A DNA stretch of 62,000 bases. Origin: Lingula anatina. Lineage: Eukaryota; Brachiopoda; Lingulata; Lingulida; Lingulidae. How positions within the stretch are numbered: the first letter of the stretch is position 1; each line of letters starts with the position of its first letter. The DNA lies in NCBI RefSeq assembly GCF_001039355.2, contig NW_019774291.1:313276-375275 (forward strand). Direction: 5' to 3'. Position numbers and translations under genes: made by a program. The notes under the pieces are model-generated. The model saw only the letters and a list, made by a program, of their open reading frames with translations. It ran no database searches and was not told where the DNA came from. Positions 19,491 through 32,102 of this stretch are shown piece by piece.

Positions 19491-22400
19491 ACAAAAACAT
19501 TTTCACCAGTTTTTAATATTTTTATATTGAAATGGATAAGATAAGTCATTCCAGAAATAAGAATCATAGTTATTCTTACAATATTTAAATTAAGTTGTAA
19601 ATATTTCAATATACCCAACCTCTATCAACTTGTGATATTGAAATATAAATTTTTTTAGAGTAATGGTAAACTGAATTATTACATCAGGTGGCCTTTTAAC
19701 CTAGTTTTTGAGAGGAGTGTTCTGGGGTCAGCTGCGGCAGGATTCTTATCAGTTACTGTGTTGTTGACAAACATTGAACTGCACGTGTCAAGCTTATGCA
19801 CAGGAAGCAGAGGGGGGACGGCTTATCCCACTACTGATATGTTGAATTTGAAATAAAATTTTTAAATTGTGATCAGGCTCTCATAGCATATATCGCTGAA
19901 GACAGCGTTGAGTTTGGAATAATACTCTGTGAATTGCTTTGCATTGCAGCACGTGTGAGATGTAAATATAAACATTCTTTTTTTTTTCCTCCACTTGTGT
20001 AATGGACTATTTATAGCCCTTTTAGCAAAGTACACCTAACAGTTTAGTTGAAGTCTATGGATAAGCTGTAAACTCAGAAAGCTAATGAAAACAACTTTGA
20101 CATTAGCAGCAGTGACTGGAACTTGAACTTTTGAGATTGACACTGGGTAATATTGACTGCCGAGGTAAATAATACATAAGATTTGTGTCAGCTTAGGCCA
20201 CTTTGGGTTGATTTTGTGTTTAATGACAAAGTTTCTTGGCACTGAAAGTTTTTCTTTGATTCCCTGATTGCTTAATTTGCACTCTGTTGTCAATATAAGC
20301 AGTGCTCATTACAAAAAAAAAAAAAAAGACTGAGAGAGACTTATTACTAGTCTCCTCTGATGTCAGGGGATGACCAGTTTGCTTAGCATGGGATCTTTAA
20401 TGTGTGATTCTCTGGGGATTCTGAAGTAATTTAGTTGTCTGGAGAAGTCAGTCGGACTAATTCTGGTGCAAAGTTTTTTTGATAGCTCAGTTGTGAACAG
20501 GGCCATGGTACACTCCACATTATTCAGCCTCTTTTGTTTGTGTTTCTTCTAAATTTTGTGTTTTAGAGACATTTTTCTTGTGGCATGCACTTACTTTTTT
20601 TATTGTCAATAAAATACAAGTTCTTGTTTGTAACAAGCAAAGAGCATTCTTACATAAAGGGGACAGAGTGTACAGGTGTTTCTGCATCTTAAATCTTTCC
20701 ATTTTGCAGTGTCCAAAGGCAGTAATGTTAACGCTATTACTACCTCCTGCTCAAATATTGGGTTTATACCTTTCACTTTGCTAAATGTGGTCTTATAAAG
20801 CAGACATTATTTTTTTTCAAAAATTACATTTTTTTTCTTGACAAATTTTGCCTTTAGCAGCCCCTGACCTGAAGCCATTTCTGCCTACCTTTTTTATTTT
20901 AACCTAAACTCTATTTGAAAAAGGTATTATTGAGTTTGGAATATAATATCTTATGGCCAGCAAGTGTCAGCAAATACTTGTTGACCCCTTAATGAATTCA
21001 TTGATTGAATTTTTTCATGCCAAAATGATTATACAGTAACATGAATGCGATGTTATGCAATTGGCAGCTATCTTGAATCATATTCTTGGCATTTGCTGTA
21101 TTTAGTTTCCACTTACATAGGTTTTGATGTGCAGAACACTTCATTTTTGCTACATGTGTTCTTGTGTTTAAATAATGGTGTGATTACTTTTTTCCTGAAA
21201 GTGATAATGCAGTCATGTTTTAAATGTAATAAAGATTGGAGAATGGGACTCTCATTGGAAGGATATAATTTATTAAGAAGGTAGAGAGCTGTGTAAAGAA
21301 ATTAAACACTTGGAACTGGTAAATTGGTTAGTCGTTTTCACAAAGGGGTCTTTTGAATAATTATTCTACTTTAAAATTTTATTAAGTAGTGCAAGGTTAT
21401 CAAATCTATTATTTATTGAATATTGTTTATTATTAATAAAGGAAAAGAAACCACATTTTGTGACAGAAGAATATTTAGTCTGGGGTAAATAGGCATAATT
21501 TGACTTATAACATTAAGAATAAATTGGAAAAAATTGATATTTCCAATCAAGGGATCCCAATTAACATATGCTGTCTCCTTCACCTTTTAGATCTGAATTT
21601 TAACCAGTGAAAGGTCAATAGGTAATGGCTGTTAGATTATCTAGTTTATTTTATATATTTTAGATTTAGATTTTGAAGGGTTTTTATTTTTCTTGAGAGA
21701 ACTTATGTCCACAATAGAGGGCTTGGCTGAGAGTTTTCCATAATGAATTGTTTAGTCAAGGTGAAAGGATGAATTTTTTCGGAATTTAAATATTCATTTC
21801 ATATATATTGATTTACACTTTTATGTCAATCTACATTTCAGTACAAGTTTTGCAGTCATAGGTGTTTTTTCCTTTGCAAATATCACCAGGATTTAATAAA
21901 CAAGTTCTTTAAACTTGTCAACTTGTGGTGAAAAATATTTATTACCAAATTAAGTCTGAGTATCCCTTGATGTAGATTGTTCTTTATCAGTCAGAGAAAG
22001 ATATTTGTTTCCTTTAGAAAAGTATACTTTTAAGCATGTCTGTGCTGCAACTTGTAGATATTTGCTGCCCCCATATACTTTATGTTTGAGGTATTACAGG
22101 TAATTATTTCTGTTTATCTGATCATCTCATGCATCTTTGAGGAGATTATTCAAGTCAGTCATAAAAGTTTTATATAAAGTTTTTACATTTATGCTTGCAA
22201 AGCGACCTGTGTAGATTTACCCCAAATCTTTTGTTTTTCATCAGGAATTGATCATTGATTGAAAATTATTAATAAAGGAACATTGTTGTAGAGCCATGAT
22301 ATTTTTTCTTTATAAAACGATGTCATAGGACATGTAGGCATGCTGTTATCAGTCAAGCATAATTTCAATTCTACGAATGAAGGAAATGATGAACATCTAC

Positions 22401-22839
22401 ATGTAGGCGGGCATTGATGACAATGATGAATTAATCATGGTAGTTAAATAGGTTGCTGACATCAAGCTGTATCTATAGGCACCAAGCAGCATGCTGTTCA
22501 TGCATGCCAGTTGTGGTATTATTATATTATTATGTGACCAACTTCCGATATGGAGTGTAAAACCACTTTGCATCAATGAAATTATGTGTACTACAAAATG
22601 CAGTGAAAGAAAAGAATGTTGTGGCCAAGACCATCATTATCATCATATAGAGTAGCTATTGACAGGTTTAAGGATTGAGACAGTTCGTTATTATTAATCA
22701 GTTTCTTATTCTCTGCATTTTCTGCAACGTGCAGAGGGTGTACAGGTAGACTGTGGGAATGGCCCAGGTCAGTCACAAGTGCTTCATTCATCCTTTGCAC
22801 TTCTAATGCCCCCTTGGTATGCCAGGAATCTGGGGCATG
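19491..22839. other. Gene-poor AT-rich stretch
   Basis: Nothing recognisable. A15 run at about 20311. The short ORFs (20036-20293 minus, 20578-20784 plus, 21045-21284 plus, 22591-22863 minus) have no family motif and no supporting splice pattern. Confidence 0.4.
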
Positions 22840-23040
22840 CCAATATTTACAAGGTTTGACCAATGAGAGGCTTACATATCCCTCCTCAAGGGGTCAGTAG
22901 GCGGAGCTTGCAGGGTTTATCTCAGCAGACAAGAGCAAGGGTGGGATGTGCAGAGTGGGCGTGGGCAGCAGCTTAAGATGAGGAGGACGAAGATGAGAAG
23001 ATAGGAGGCAGTATTCCACCTCCTCACCCTTGTTCTACAG
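22840..23040 (+). promoter_or_regulatory. Promoter-like GC-richer island
   Basis: The stretch is richer in G+C than its neighbours. It holds ATATTTACAAGG (forkhead-like), CCAAT at about 22860, an AGGCGGAG and a GGGCGTGGGC GC-box-like motif, then a purine-rich run and a long pyrimidine-rich tract. The splice-like exons just downstream make a rightward start site plausible. This is inference only. Confidence 0.3.
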
Positions 23041-23117
23041 AGAGAACCCCACCCTGGCTGCCACTGTGGTAAAAGCCAATGGGACAGGAAGATACCAGGA
23101 GGAAAAGAAAGAGAGAG
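23041..23117 (+). CDS. Exon-like block, unidentified
   Basis: A strong pyrimidine tract and acceptor (CTCACCCTTGTTCTACAG, ends 23040) and a donor GTATGT at 23118 bound 77 nt. Two frames are open; one reads ENPTLAATVVKANGTGRYQE. No family recognised. If real, the next intron would be only 59 bp, short for this genome, so the block may instead be part of a 5' exon. Confidence 0.25.
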
Positions 23118-23176
23118 GTATGTAAACATTGCCGCACATTCCTGGCAGGCTGCCAAGTGCTTTTTATGTTCTACAG

Positions 23177-23285
23177 GGCTGCTGTATATTTGAATTGCCC
23201 CTAACAAGGTCATGTAGCTCTGTCCTGTGGGAAATTTTTGCCAACAGAAGAGTCACTCTGTGTCAGCTGGTAGATTTCCACTACG
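23177..23285 (+). CDS. Exon-like block, unidentified
   Basis: 109 nt between acceptor TTTTTATGTTCTACAG (ends 23176) and donor CG|GTAAGC at 23286. One frame is fully open: GCCIFELPLTRSCSSV then LWEIFANRRVTLCQLVDFHY. Both splice sites are good, but the protein resembles nothing I can name, and no further exon was found to chain to it. Confidence 0.3.
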
Positions 23286-26200
23286 GTAAGCATGGAATAA
23301 TTGTAGTTTTTACAGCAGTTCATAGCTGTGTGTACTTTGTAGTAAATAGAAAATAAAAGGGGAGTGGTGCGTGTGAGTATGTGTGTGCATGTTCTTATTT
23401 GTGTGAATATGTTAATATATGTCTTAGCTACACACACTATAATTATCTTAAAGCTTTTATTTCATATGATAAAATGTGAATGGGTGGCATGCTCCTCTAC
23501 TATGAATGAAAGAGTTCCTGAAAGGCCAATCTGTATTTATTTCTTTATTCACATGGGCAGCCCCTCTATGGTTCCCATTCAAAATATTCACAAAAGGTTG
23601 TGATGAAGATCATATGTGTTTTACTGTAGCATACACAAGTCAGTACTATTAAAAAACAAGGTATCTGAATATTTCAGTGAGAGCTTTTAGAAAAGAAAGT
23701 TAAGGCCAGTGATATCAAGAAGATTAACTTACTATTACTGTTTTTAAGCAAGGATCTAGGGAGAAAATTTAATGTGTAAGAGAAGCAGCTTACACTTCCA
23801 GCTTCTGTCTTAAGCTTGATTTGCTCATGGTAATATTAACCCAGCTTAACAGTGAGATGATATAATTTGAGCCTTTCATATTCTTCCTCAGATAAATGGA
23901 TAAAAACCTTACATAATGTTTATTTGAGAGAGCCAAGCACTCCAAAGTTAATTATGTTCATCTACCAAGTATTGAACCATTCTTGTCAAACGGCCAAATC
24001 TTCTGTGATCTTTTGCATAAGGCAAATACATAAATTATATATTATTAGTTAATACAATGATGGACAGGGAAGGAACCCATATTTGCGTCTTTTCTAAGGG
24101 CTTCTGTTGATACCACACTGATGGTTTCTCTTAGATGTTTTAGTGACAGTTGTCTAAACTGTTCAGAAGAAAGGGAAAAAGCTTCACATTTATCTCTGGA
24201 TAATTCAGGCAGGAGAATTTCTTGGCTGTGAACACCAGTGAACAGAGGTGGGATTTTGTGTTAAGGTGGACCAAAGGAATTTTTGGGGGGAAAGGCGTAG
24301 GGAAATTGGTTTTTAACAGCTTTGAGAAATTGGTTTTCAAGAGTGCTTTCGTTTTTATCCTTTTGATTGAATATCACAGGTATCTTGAATATATTTTTGA
24401 ATGAATTAAATATTTGATTTTGTTGGTAACTCTATCAGAAAAAGAACGGTCCTATGTATGAAAGTTTTTTCTTCATGAAACTCCATTTCCTTAAGCACCA
24501 GAATTTCACAAGGAGAGGAAGGCCCAAAGGGTGTCAAATAACAGCTAGGGACTAAACTGTTTGCACACAACAGAAGTCTATTGTAGATGGAATGTCAGGC
24601 AGCAGGGTCCGGCATTCTCTCTTGGCCAAGCCCATCAAGACCTCGTCCTTAGCTGATTGAAAGATTATCTCAAGAGCAGAGGCCGTAGAGCACCTTGATC
24701 CTCACCAGGGGCTGGGCATCCCATTCAGAAGGATCCCTCATCCCCTGAACTCCCCAAAATAAAAGTTTTTAATGATTATTTCATGATTTTCATTTGATTC
24801 CTGACTTCTTAACAAATTGATTTAACTTTGAATATTTTCCTCATATTTATCGTTGTTTAATTATTTGAATGCATGGGCTCAGATTGATCTGTGTAAAGCC
24901 AGTTTTTTTTTAAATTTTAATGTTCTCTTTCAGTTTATCGCAAATGTTCAATTTTATATTTAAGAGCCAATTTCAAAATGGCATTCCTGGCACACCTGGA
25001 AAGGCGCCATTTATTATAAACTGGGTCATTTTTGCATTTCTAAACCCTGTATCATCGTTCGCCATCTCTGTTCTGAAGCTCTGCCCGTTGGAGGAAATCA
25101 ACGTTGATTTCTCTTACTGGATATCCAGTTTCTCAGAAGCCCAGAATTGATTTCCAGTGAAATATGTAAAGGAAATAGTCTAGTAAAATCTGTTGTCATC
25201 ATTGATTAACAGTGTCCTACTAAAGACATAAGAGAGCAGTTTTGTCCACTGACAAAACTACAAGAAGCCCAATGTCAATTTTGTATCCGAATTGCTGGTA
25301 CAGCAATGATGTGAGTGAATAGTGTGTCACCACAAGAAAAAAGTGATTTTGTAAGATGTAAAATCAGTTTCATTTTGTACAGTGTTGGAACATGGAATAT
25401 AGAATAAAAAGCTTAAAGAAAAGGATTCTTTAATGGATCCTGTATTTTTATCAGATATCTTCCAATTTCACTGTAGGCACATGGCCTTCTAGTCTCTGCA
25501 TATATGTTTAAAGCATGTTAAGATAATGAAGTAAATACTCCTGCTCAAAAATTGCATTTTTACGCAAAGTGAAAATGCATGGAATGCAATGGTAACCATT
25601 CACTCGTTTTGAGCCAAGTGGAGTTAAAGGGGACCATGAAGTGTGTAATTATAGGGCCCTTCTGAGTTTGGAATACCTTAAAATGAGTATAGACTAGTAC
25701 AGAAGACACCAGGAAATATTTTTTGTTATATCTTTTCATGCCTAACTCCAGCGAATGGTCATCTTAAGATTTCTTAGGTAATCTTTGTATGTACACTATA
25801 GTGATGAAATATGGTGAGAAAAGAATTATGTCCAAAAATATTTAAATAAGTTAAACAGTGGTTTAACAGTGGGAGTGCTCTGACAATAATATACCTTTAT
25901 GTTTTTATTGTTGAGGTAAGATTGAGCAAATGACAATAGAATATGAATAAGTGCTAATGAACTTCAACCATTGTTACCAGGTAAGAGTACTAATCTGCTA
26001 ATGAACTCTAATTTTCTGATATACTTTTAAGGACCCAAAATAAGAGAGGGAGATGCTTTTTTCATGGTTTAGTCATACGTTTATGTGTGATGATGTGTGG
26101 TAGCTTTCATAAATGTAGTGGGAAGCAGGGCTCAGTCAGGGTATGCATGTTTCAGAGGTTTTACTTAGAAAACGTGGCACAGAATCAACCAGTGTACACT

Positions 26201-29200
26201 AAGACCTATGCGTGTGAAGGTGGTGTGCAAAAATAGAGCACTGCTTCCTACCATTAATGGATCGTTTAATAATGTGACCTATGAATGGTTGCCATCATGT
26301 GATTCTTCAAAAATCAGCAGTCATGTTTAATTCCTAATACTGCCCACATAGCCAACTTATCCCTCGTCATTTTCAAGGAGATCCATTAACAGGGTCCTCT
26401 TATCCTGAGTACTGGGCATTTGTATATTGATTTTATATTTTTTATGTTGAAGACCATGCTTACACATTTTGATAGATCTTCCTTCAATTTTAGGCCCTGA
26501 ATTCCTGTACCAGCCCGGTTCCATGTACTGACACCTGCTCTTTCACCCCCTCAACCCCAGTCACACTCGAGGGAACTAGCAGAGGGATCTATGGACTGGT
26601 CAGTACTCTCAGTACACGCATTTTTTAATAGATTAATACCAGAATTAAGCTGCATTATTTAAGGTCATTCATTCTGGGAAATCTACAGTTGTAGGTGTGA
26701 GTGGGAGTGCTTTTCAACAGAGGATGTGGAGTGCCTTAATAAAACCGTGATATGGTAGGTTGATTGTGTGGGTGGATTTGAACAGAACGATGGAGATTGA
26801 AAGATCGACAAGGCCTGAGCTATCATAGTGCCAGCATATGTACAGAGAGAAAGAGTATAACCTGAATAGTGCTGCTTCTTTATATATGACCTGCTGTTAT
26901 ATCTTGCCTGCTGTTGCTCGGAGAAGTGGATTACACTGACAATTTATGGTTGATTTAAACCATATATTGTTTTTATATAAGACGAGGAAGAAATGATAGG
27001 ACCAGCTGTACAGGATAGAGTTGATACAGTAAGATTTGTACGTGGATATATATTTCTGTAAAATATTATCATAGATTACCATTTTAAAAGTTGTAACTAG
27101 AAGTAAAAAGAGTATGATATTAGGTGAGATGCAGACATAATGTTTTAAGTAATGATAGCTTCAGTAATAGTTCCCTTAGGGAGATCTAGAGAAAGTTTGG
27201 CCATGCAGTAGCAATAGCAGTGAAGTGTGAGGCATCTATCCATTAGTCTCACTGAAGGGCATGTGTCCAGCCAAGGGTAGAAAGAGGCCATTAGTGATTA
27301 TTTTATCACTGGTCAGCAAATCTCTCTCATTTGAAAAGGTGGATGTTGTTAATAGTTGGTTCCTATTGTAAGAGCCATTAGCATGCCTGGCATAGCGGGT
27401 ATGCATGGATTAGGCAGTAAACCTTCTGAAATTCAGCACACTGGGACAGGTGAACTGAAAAGTTAAAAATAAAATGACATGTTGAATGGTTTATATAATT
27501 TGAGTGCATAAGGTGCTGGCATAAGTTTATGCTAAGTTCATGGTAAGGGTTATAAGCTGACGTGTACAATGCCAAAGACTGGTACATTATCAATGTGAAA
27601 AAAATTAGGCGAAAAAGGGGATTTTCTGTATTGATGTGGCTTGGAAATCAATATGTGTAATTCAAGTAGCCCTATGTACATGGGAACCATGTTAATTGAT
27701 AAAACAGGCTGACATTGTTCATTTATCTGTACCACTATGGAGTATATGAATTATAGGCCTATTGACTGCAATATATCCTGGAAAATACAGTTATCTTCGG
27801 GAGATCAGGCCAAAGATTATCGTATTTCAAATGTGGATATACCTTGATCTTCTCACTTGGTGACTGTGTAATGAAAATTGATGCCGTGTTTATATCTATA
27901 ACATAGATCAGGCCCTCAATTCACAGGATACCTCTTTCAGGCTTTACTATAGCAGAGTTCCCTCTGTTTCCCATTTTTATGTTATAATTTAGAGTCCTTA
28001 TCATCTGAGCTCCTGTTGGGATGAAATAAGGGACTCCCTATCCTACTCAGAATTGAGAGCAATTGGTATCCAGAGCCTAGCCGTTAGTTCCCAGTTTCTG
28101 GGTAATCTAGCATGAGGCTTATATTGACGCTCTAATTTGTGACTGCTCATCAGTCTGCTGTTGAGGCAATCTTATGTTGGCAAAAGTTAAACAGCAAACA
28201 TGGCAAAGATTATGTAAATGGAGATTTCCCATTGATTTCTGAGTGGTACCCATGCCAGAGGCTTTGGTTGTACAAAGTGAGAATTTTCTCTGTCAGTGTT
28301 TTCATGGGCAGGCTTGCCAAGACTTCATTTCCTCATTGGTCCATGGACATACATGCTTGGTGCACATCAATAGGCATTAATCTGATAAGCATTAGTGGGC
28401 CCAAGACTTGACGGACCAACTGGACCGTAGCTGTTACCTCGCCAGCGCAGGCTCCAGTGTGCATATCAGATCAATTGCGAATACACCTTAAATATACCCT
28501 GCCAGTATTATAGATGTATTAGTTGCTCTTAATTCCCATCAATGCTATTGAGTGAGATCACTGCAGGGGATAGGAAGAGAGCAAAGAAAACAGTGTATTT
28601 TAAAGGAATTCAAAGGAATGTAAGTGATTGTTATTAGTTTATTGTCTAATATAGTATGCAGAGAAATGATAGAAAATTGCAAAATGGTAATCCTGCATAG
28701 AGGAATCTATGCATCTTTTCCTTTGCCTTGGTCAATATTACTCTGTTTTACATCTTATGGTCCTAGTACTGTAGCTGTAGCTGTGCATCTATCTAGGCTG
28801 AAACACTCATAAGTGCACCGAAGTATGCAAATGGGAGTCATAAGTATGTGAACTGTCTTAAGGCTAGATAGAAAACTGAGCTTAATCTCTGCCTGTTGAT
28901 TCAGAAGGTGACCTTGTTCCCAGGTTCAAAGAATCCCATTATTATTACAATTTGGTGAGGACAATAGGAAAGAATGTCTCTCTGACCCTTAGGTTACATG
29001 AAACAGAACTGTGCGGGGTTTTTAATCTTTTTCATATTTTGTCCAATATTTAGGATTCAAGCATGGAAGTCAAGAAGATGAAAAATTTGCAAAACAAGTG
29101 AATAAGATTTGATAGAGAAAGTGGATTCCTAATGATAATTGGTGAGTGGTATTTTCATATGTTGATTATGATAATTTTTTAATGACCTTTGTAATGTATT

Positions 29201-31258
29201 ATTTAAAATTAACAGAAAAATTGTAGCCCTTAGTGGAAGGGATGGCAATGCATTTTTTATGCTTTGGATTTTAATATTTACTTTTTGTTAAATATGTTTA
29301 TTATAGCTGTTGTGAAAAATGAAATAAATAAAAGATAAATTTGTTGTGCATCCAGTGAGATTTACAAAAGTAATATTAATTTGTTAGAAGTATTTAATAA
29401 TTAAAGAAATATGAGTACAAACATATATTTAATAACAGGCGTTCCAAACAAAACTTTAAAAAACATATACTTTAGAAATACGAGACATAAAAATTGAATT
29501 AATACCTAATGAATGTTTTAATGGAAAGAAAATAGTAATTGGAAAATTCCAGAAAAGGGAAGTGTGGTACCAAAAAAATATATACGTCCATTCTAAGTAA
29601 TGGTATCCCCTCATATTGAAAACCAGTAAAATTCTCATGATAGCTTTGAGGCATGCTTTCCTCTTATTGGTACATATATGTTTCAGTATCACAACATTGC
29701 AAGATCATTTTTGTGTTTGAATAATTTGGCTGCTGTACGAAAAGATCTATCTGAAAGGTTGCCCCATAGCAGGTTAATTCAAGTTTATCCAGGCAAAGTT
29801 CACCAATATAATCCCTGAGCACACAAGTCGGAAGTGGTCGTGGCTAAATATAATGGACTTCCAAAGATTTCCTAGAGTAGTGTTAACATGGTACCCACAC
29901 ATTCAGTGTAATCCTGGTAAAAATGGTACAATTTTTTAGGTTACATATGTTGTCTCCTTCATAGGACACCTCCTCGCCTTCCCCACCCACCACACATCTT
30001 ATCAATAGTACACCAGTCTATAACTACGAAGTACACAGTGTATTGCTCACATTCATCAAGTTACTTTAAGTCAGGAGTGCGGTCACTGTAAAGATTATCC
30101 TTAAGTGTGTTTGTTTCCATCACTGTAAAAAAAAAAGACTTTGTGGTTGACCAAATATTGTAGTTATTGTAGCAATTAAAGGTCACTAACATTACGTACT
30201 AAAAAACCTGGGTAAGTATTCGCTAAAGATGAGGGGGAGTGTTATTGATGAAGAAATGACAATAAGAGTGTAAAAAAGTAAAACAGTCTGATAGCATATC
30301 AAATCACCCACTTGGATTTTTTTCTGTACTGAACATACTTAACAGTTAAAATATAATTTCATTCATACTTATTTAATTTCACTTATACATATTGAAATTA
30401 TAATGACATTAGGAATGATGTTGAATATTCATGACCTTATCTGAAAGACACTTAACAGTTGATAAATGTTGATGTATGTATGGCTAAATATTGCCCAATT
30501 CCACAGAGCAGAAACTCATAGCTTGATGTCAATAGCATTTTTTATTAATTCCACTTCTAGGTGTTGATTTAATCATTACTTTGCTTGCTTTCCTCATCAC
30601 TAATGGGAAGTTATTTTGGTTTATTTTTTCTCTCCTTCTAACACATGATATTCAGTCTGATAATCATGTTAAGGAAAATTAACTTTCAATTTTGTAGACA
30701 AACTTTTTGAAAACGTTACTTCCATCAGTATGTAATATTGATAAGTATTAAGTTGATAAGTAAAGTAATTATTCTTCACACATCTCTCTAAGCCCTTCAG
30801 AAACTAAATAAGTTCAGAAATGGTCATGAACTAATATTCTTACATTGGCGCTTGGTCTAACCAGTGATCTCCTGTCAGGAAAGGGTCATCTCTTTATTGC
30901 CTAAATTTCCAATGGACAGAAAATTTAAGTCCTCTTTTCATACAGAAATCTATCCTTAATATGTGGTCCTCATTTCACACACGTATCTGTCCCTAATTTG
31001 TGGTTAGAAAAGTCCTATTATACACACCTTTGTGGTCACAAAGAAGGTGTAAAACCTTTCAGTATTTGACCACAAACTTTGCCACAAATACTGACTTCAT
31101 GTATAGAGTGTCTGTCTGTTAACCACTGAGGCTGGTCTGGTTTTACAAAAGAGCTAAAGCCCGAAATGGGGACCAAACTTTTAAACCAAAATTTTGCTCA
31201 ACTTTAGCTATTTAGATAAATCCATAGCAGCTTATTTGAATAAAGTGAATATTGGTAT
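23286..31258. other. Gene-poor stretch with a few sequence-rich islands
   Basis: No gene recognised in 8 kb. Two islands differ from the AT-rich background by balanced composition and lack of simple repeats: about 24590-24750 and about 28080-28480. The second contains TTATGTAAATGG (POU-like), CTGATAAGCATTA (GATA/homeodomain-like) and a CpG-bearing stretch. They could be conserved regulatory DNA. ORFs here (for example 28139-28411) lack family motifs. Confidence 0.35.
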
Positions 31259-31263
31259 GAAAC

Positions 31264-31430
31264 CAGAAGTGGATTGAAGCCATCTTCTGGGTCTTCTGGA
31301 AGACAGTCAGAATTTTTCCAATTTACATTGATGAGCATCTAATTTTTGTCAGAAGAAGGTCAAAAATTGAGGATGGATCAAAAAAGACAGTAGGGAAGAA
31401 TGTTAGAAAAAATCTCTGGATCTGCCCCTG
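31264..31430. mobile_element. 167-bp MITE, copy 2, opposite orientation, 5-bp duplication GAAAC
   Basis: It begins CAGAAGTGGATTGAAG and ends GGATCTGCCCCTG, with GAAAC directly on both sides (31259-31263 and 31431-31435). Read on the other strand, it aligns along its whole length with the 15851-16017 element, for example TCTTCTGGGTCTTC, GAGGATGGATCAA and CTCTGGATCTGCCCCTG. This copy is more decayed at its left end. Confidence 0.88.
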
Positions 31431-31435
31431 GAAAC

Positions 31436-32102
31436 ATTAAGCATATATTTCCTATAATAAAAGAAAAACAATATTCCATTTAATTGGGTGACTACTGAAC
31501 CTTCTTGGGTCAATGCAGGCCCGAATTTTGCTTTAAAATTCTAGACCAGTTTTCAGGCTATAGCTGGTCACAAAAATAGCATGAAAGCCTCAATATCTGC
31601 TTATTTACATGACTGTACATAATGCATTTCTCCATTCCTCAGAAATGTTAATTCAGACTATCCATTTAAAACCCATCATCCAATCTCAGTCCTACATGCT
31701 TGGCCAGCCTCCTGGAAAAAAAGGAGTCTACTTCCTTTTTCAAAAAGTGGTATATTTATATAATAATTTTCAAGCTATTTTTGCTCAATATTTTTATTTT
31801 ATTTGCAAATAAGTAAACATGACCTTGGATGTTACATAAGATTATTGATAACTAATCAATATCTATTCCAATGCACCCAGCACTTACTAGAATTTTTGTC
31901 AAAACTGTCTCTAGTTGTTACATATACACCGTCTGGGGTAATGCTAGCAATATTTTTTGCTTAGCCAAGACACTATTTTTTCATCACTTCTTTTTTCCAA
32001 ATGCCTTAAATTTGTCTAAAACAAGTCAAATCAACCCTATTTTGTTAAGTCAATTAAGTTGGTTGTAGCATTTGGCTTAGCTAGCGAGTGTCAGCACTAA
32101 CT
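31436..32102. other. No feature recognised
   Basis: AT-rich flank between the MITE and the start of the 3-kb duplicated unit. Confidence 0.35.

Noticed and set aside
22917-23213. 98-codon minus-strand ORF with a hydrophobic LLIFVLLIL run
   Set aside because: It is the complement of the purine-rich promoter-like patch; no start context or homologue recalled.
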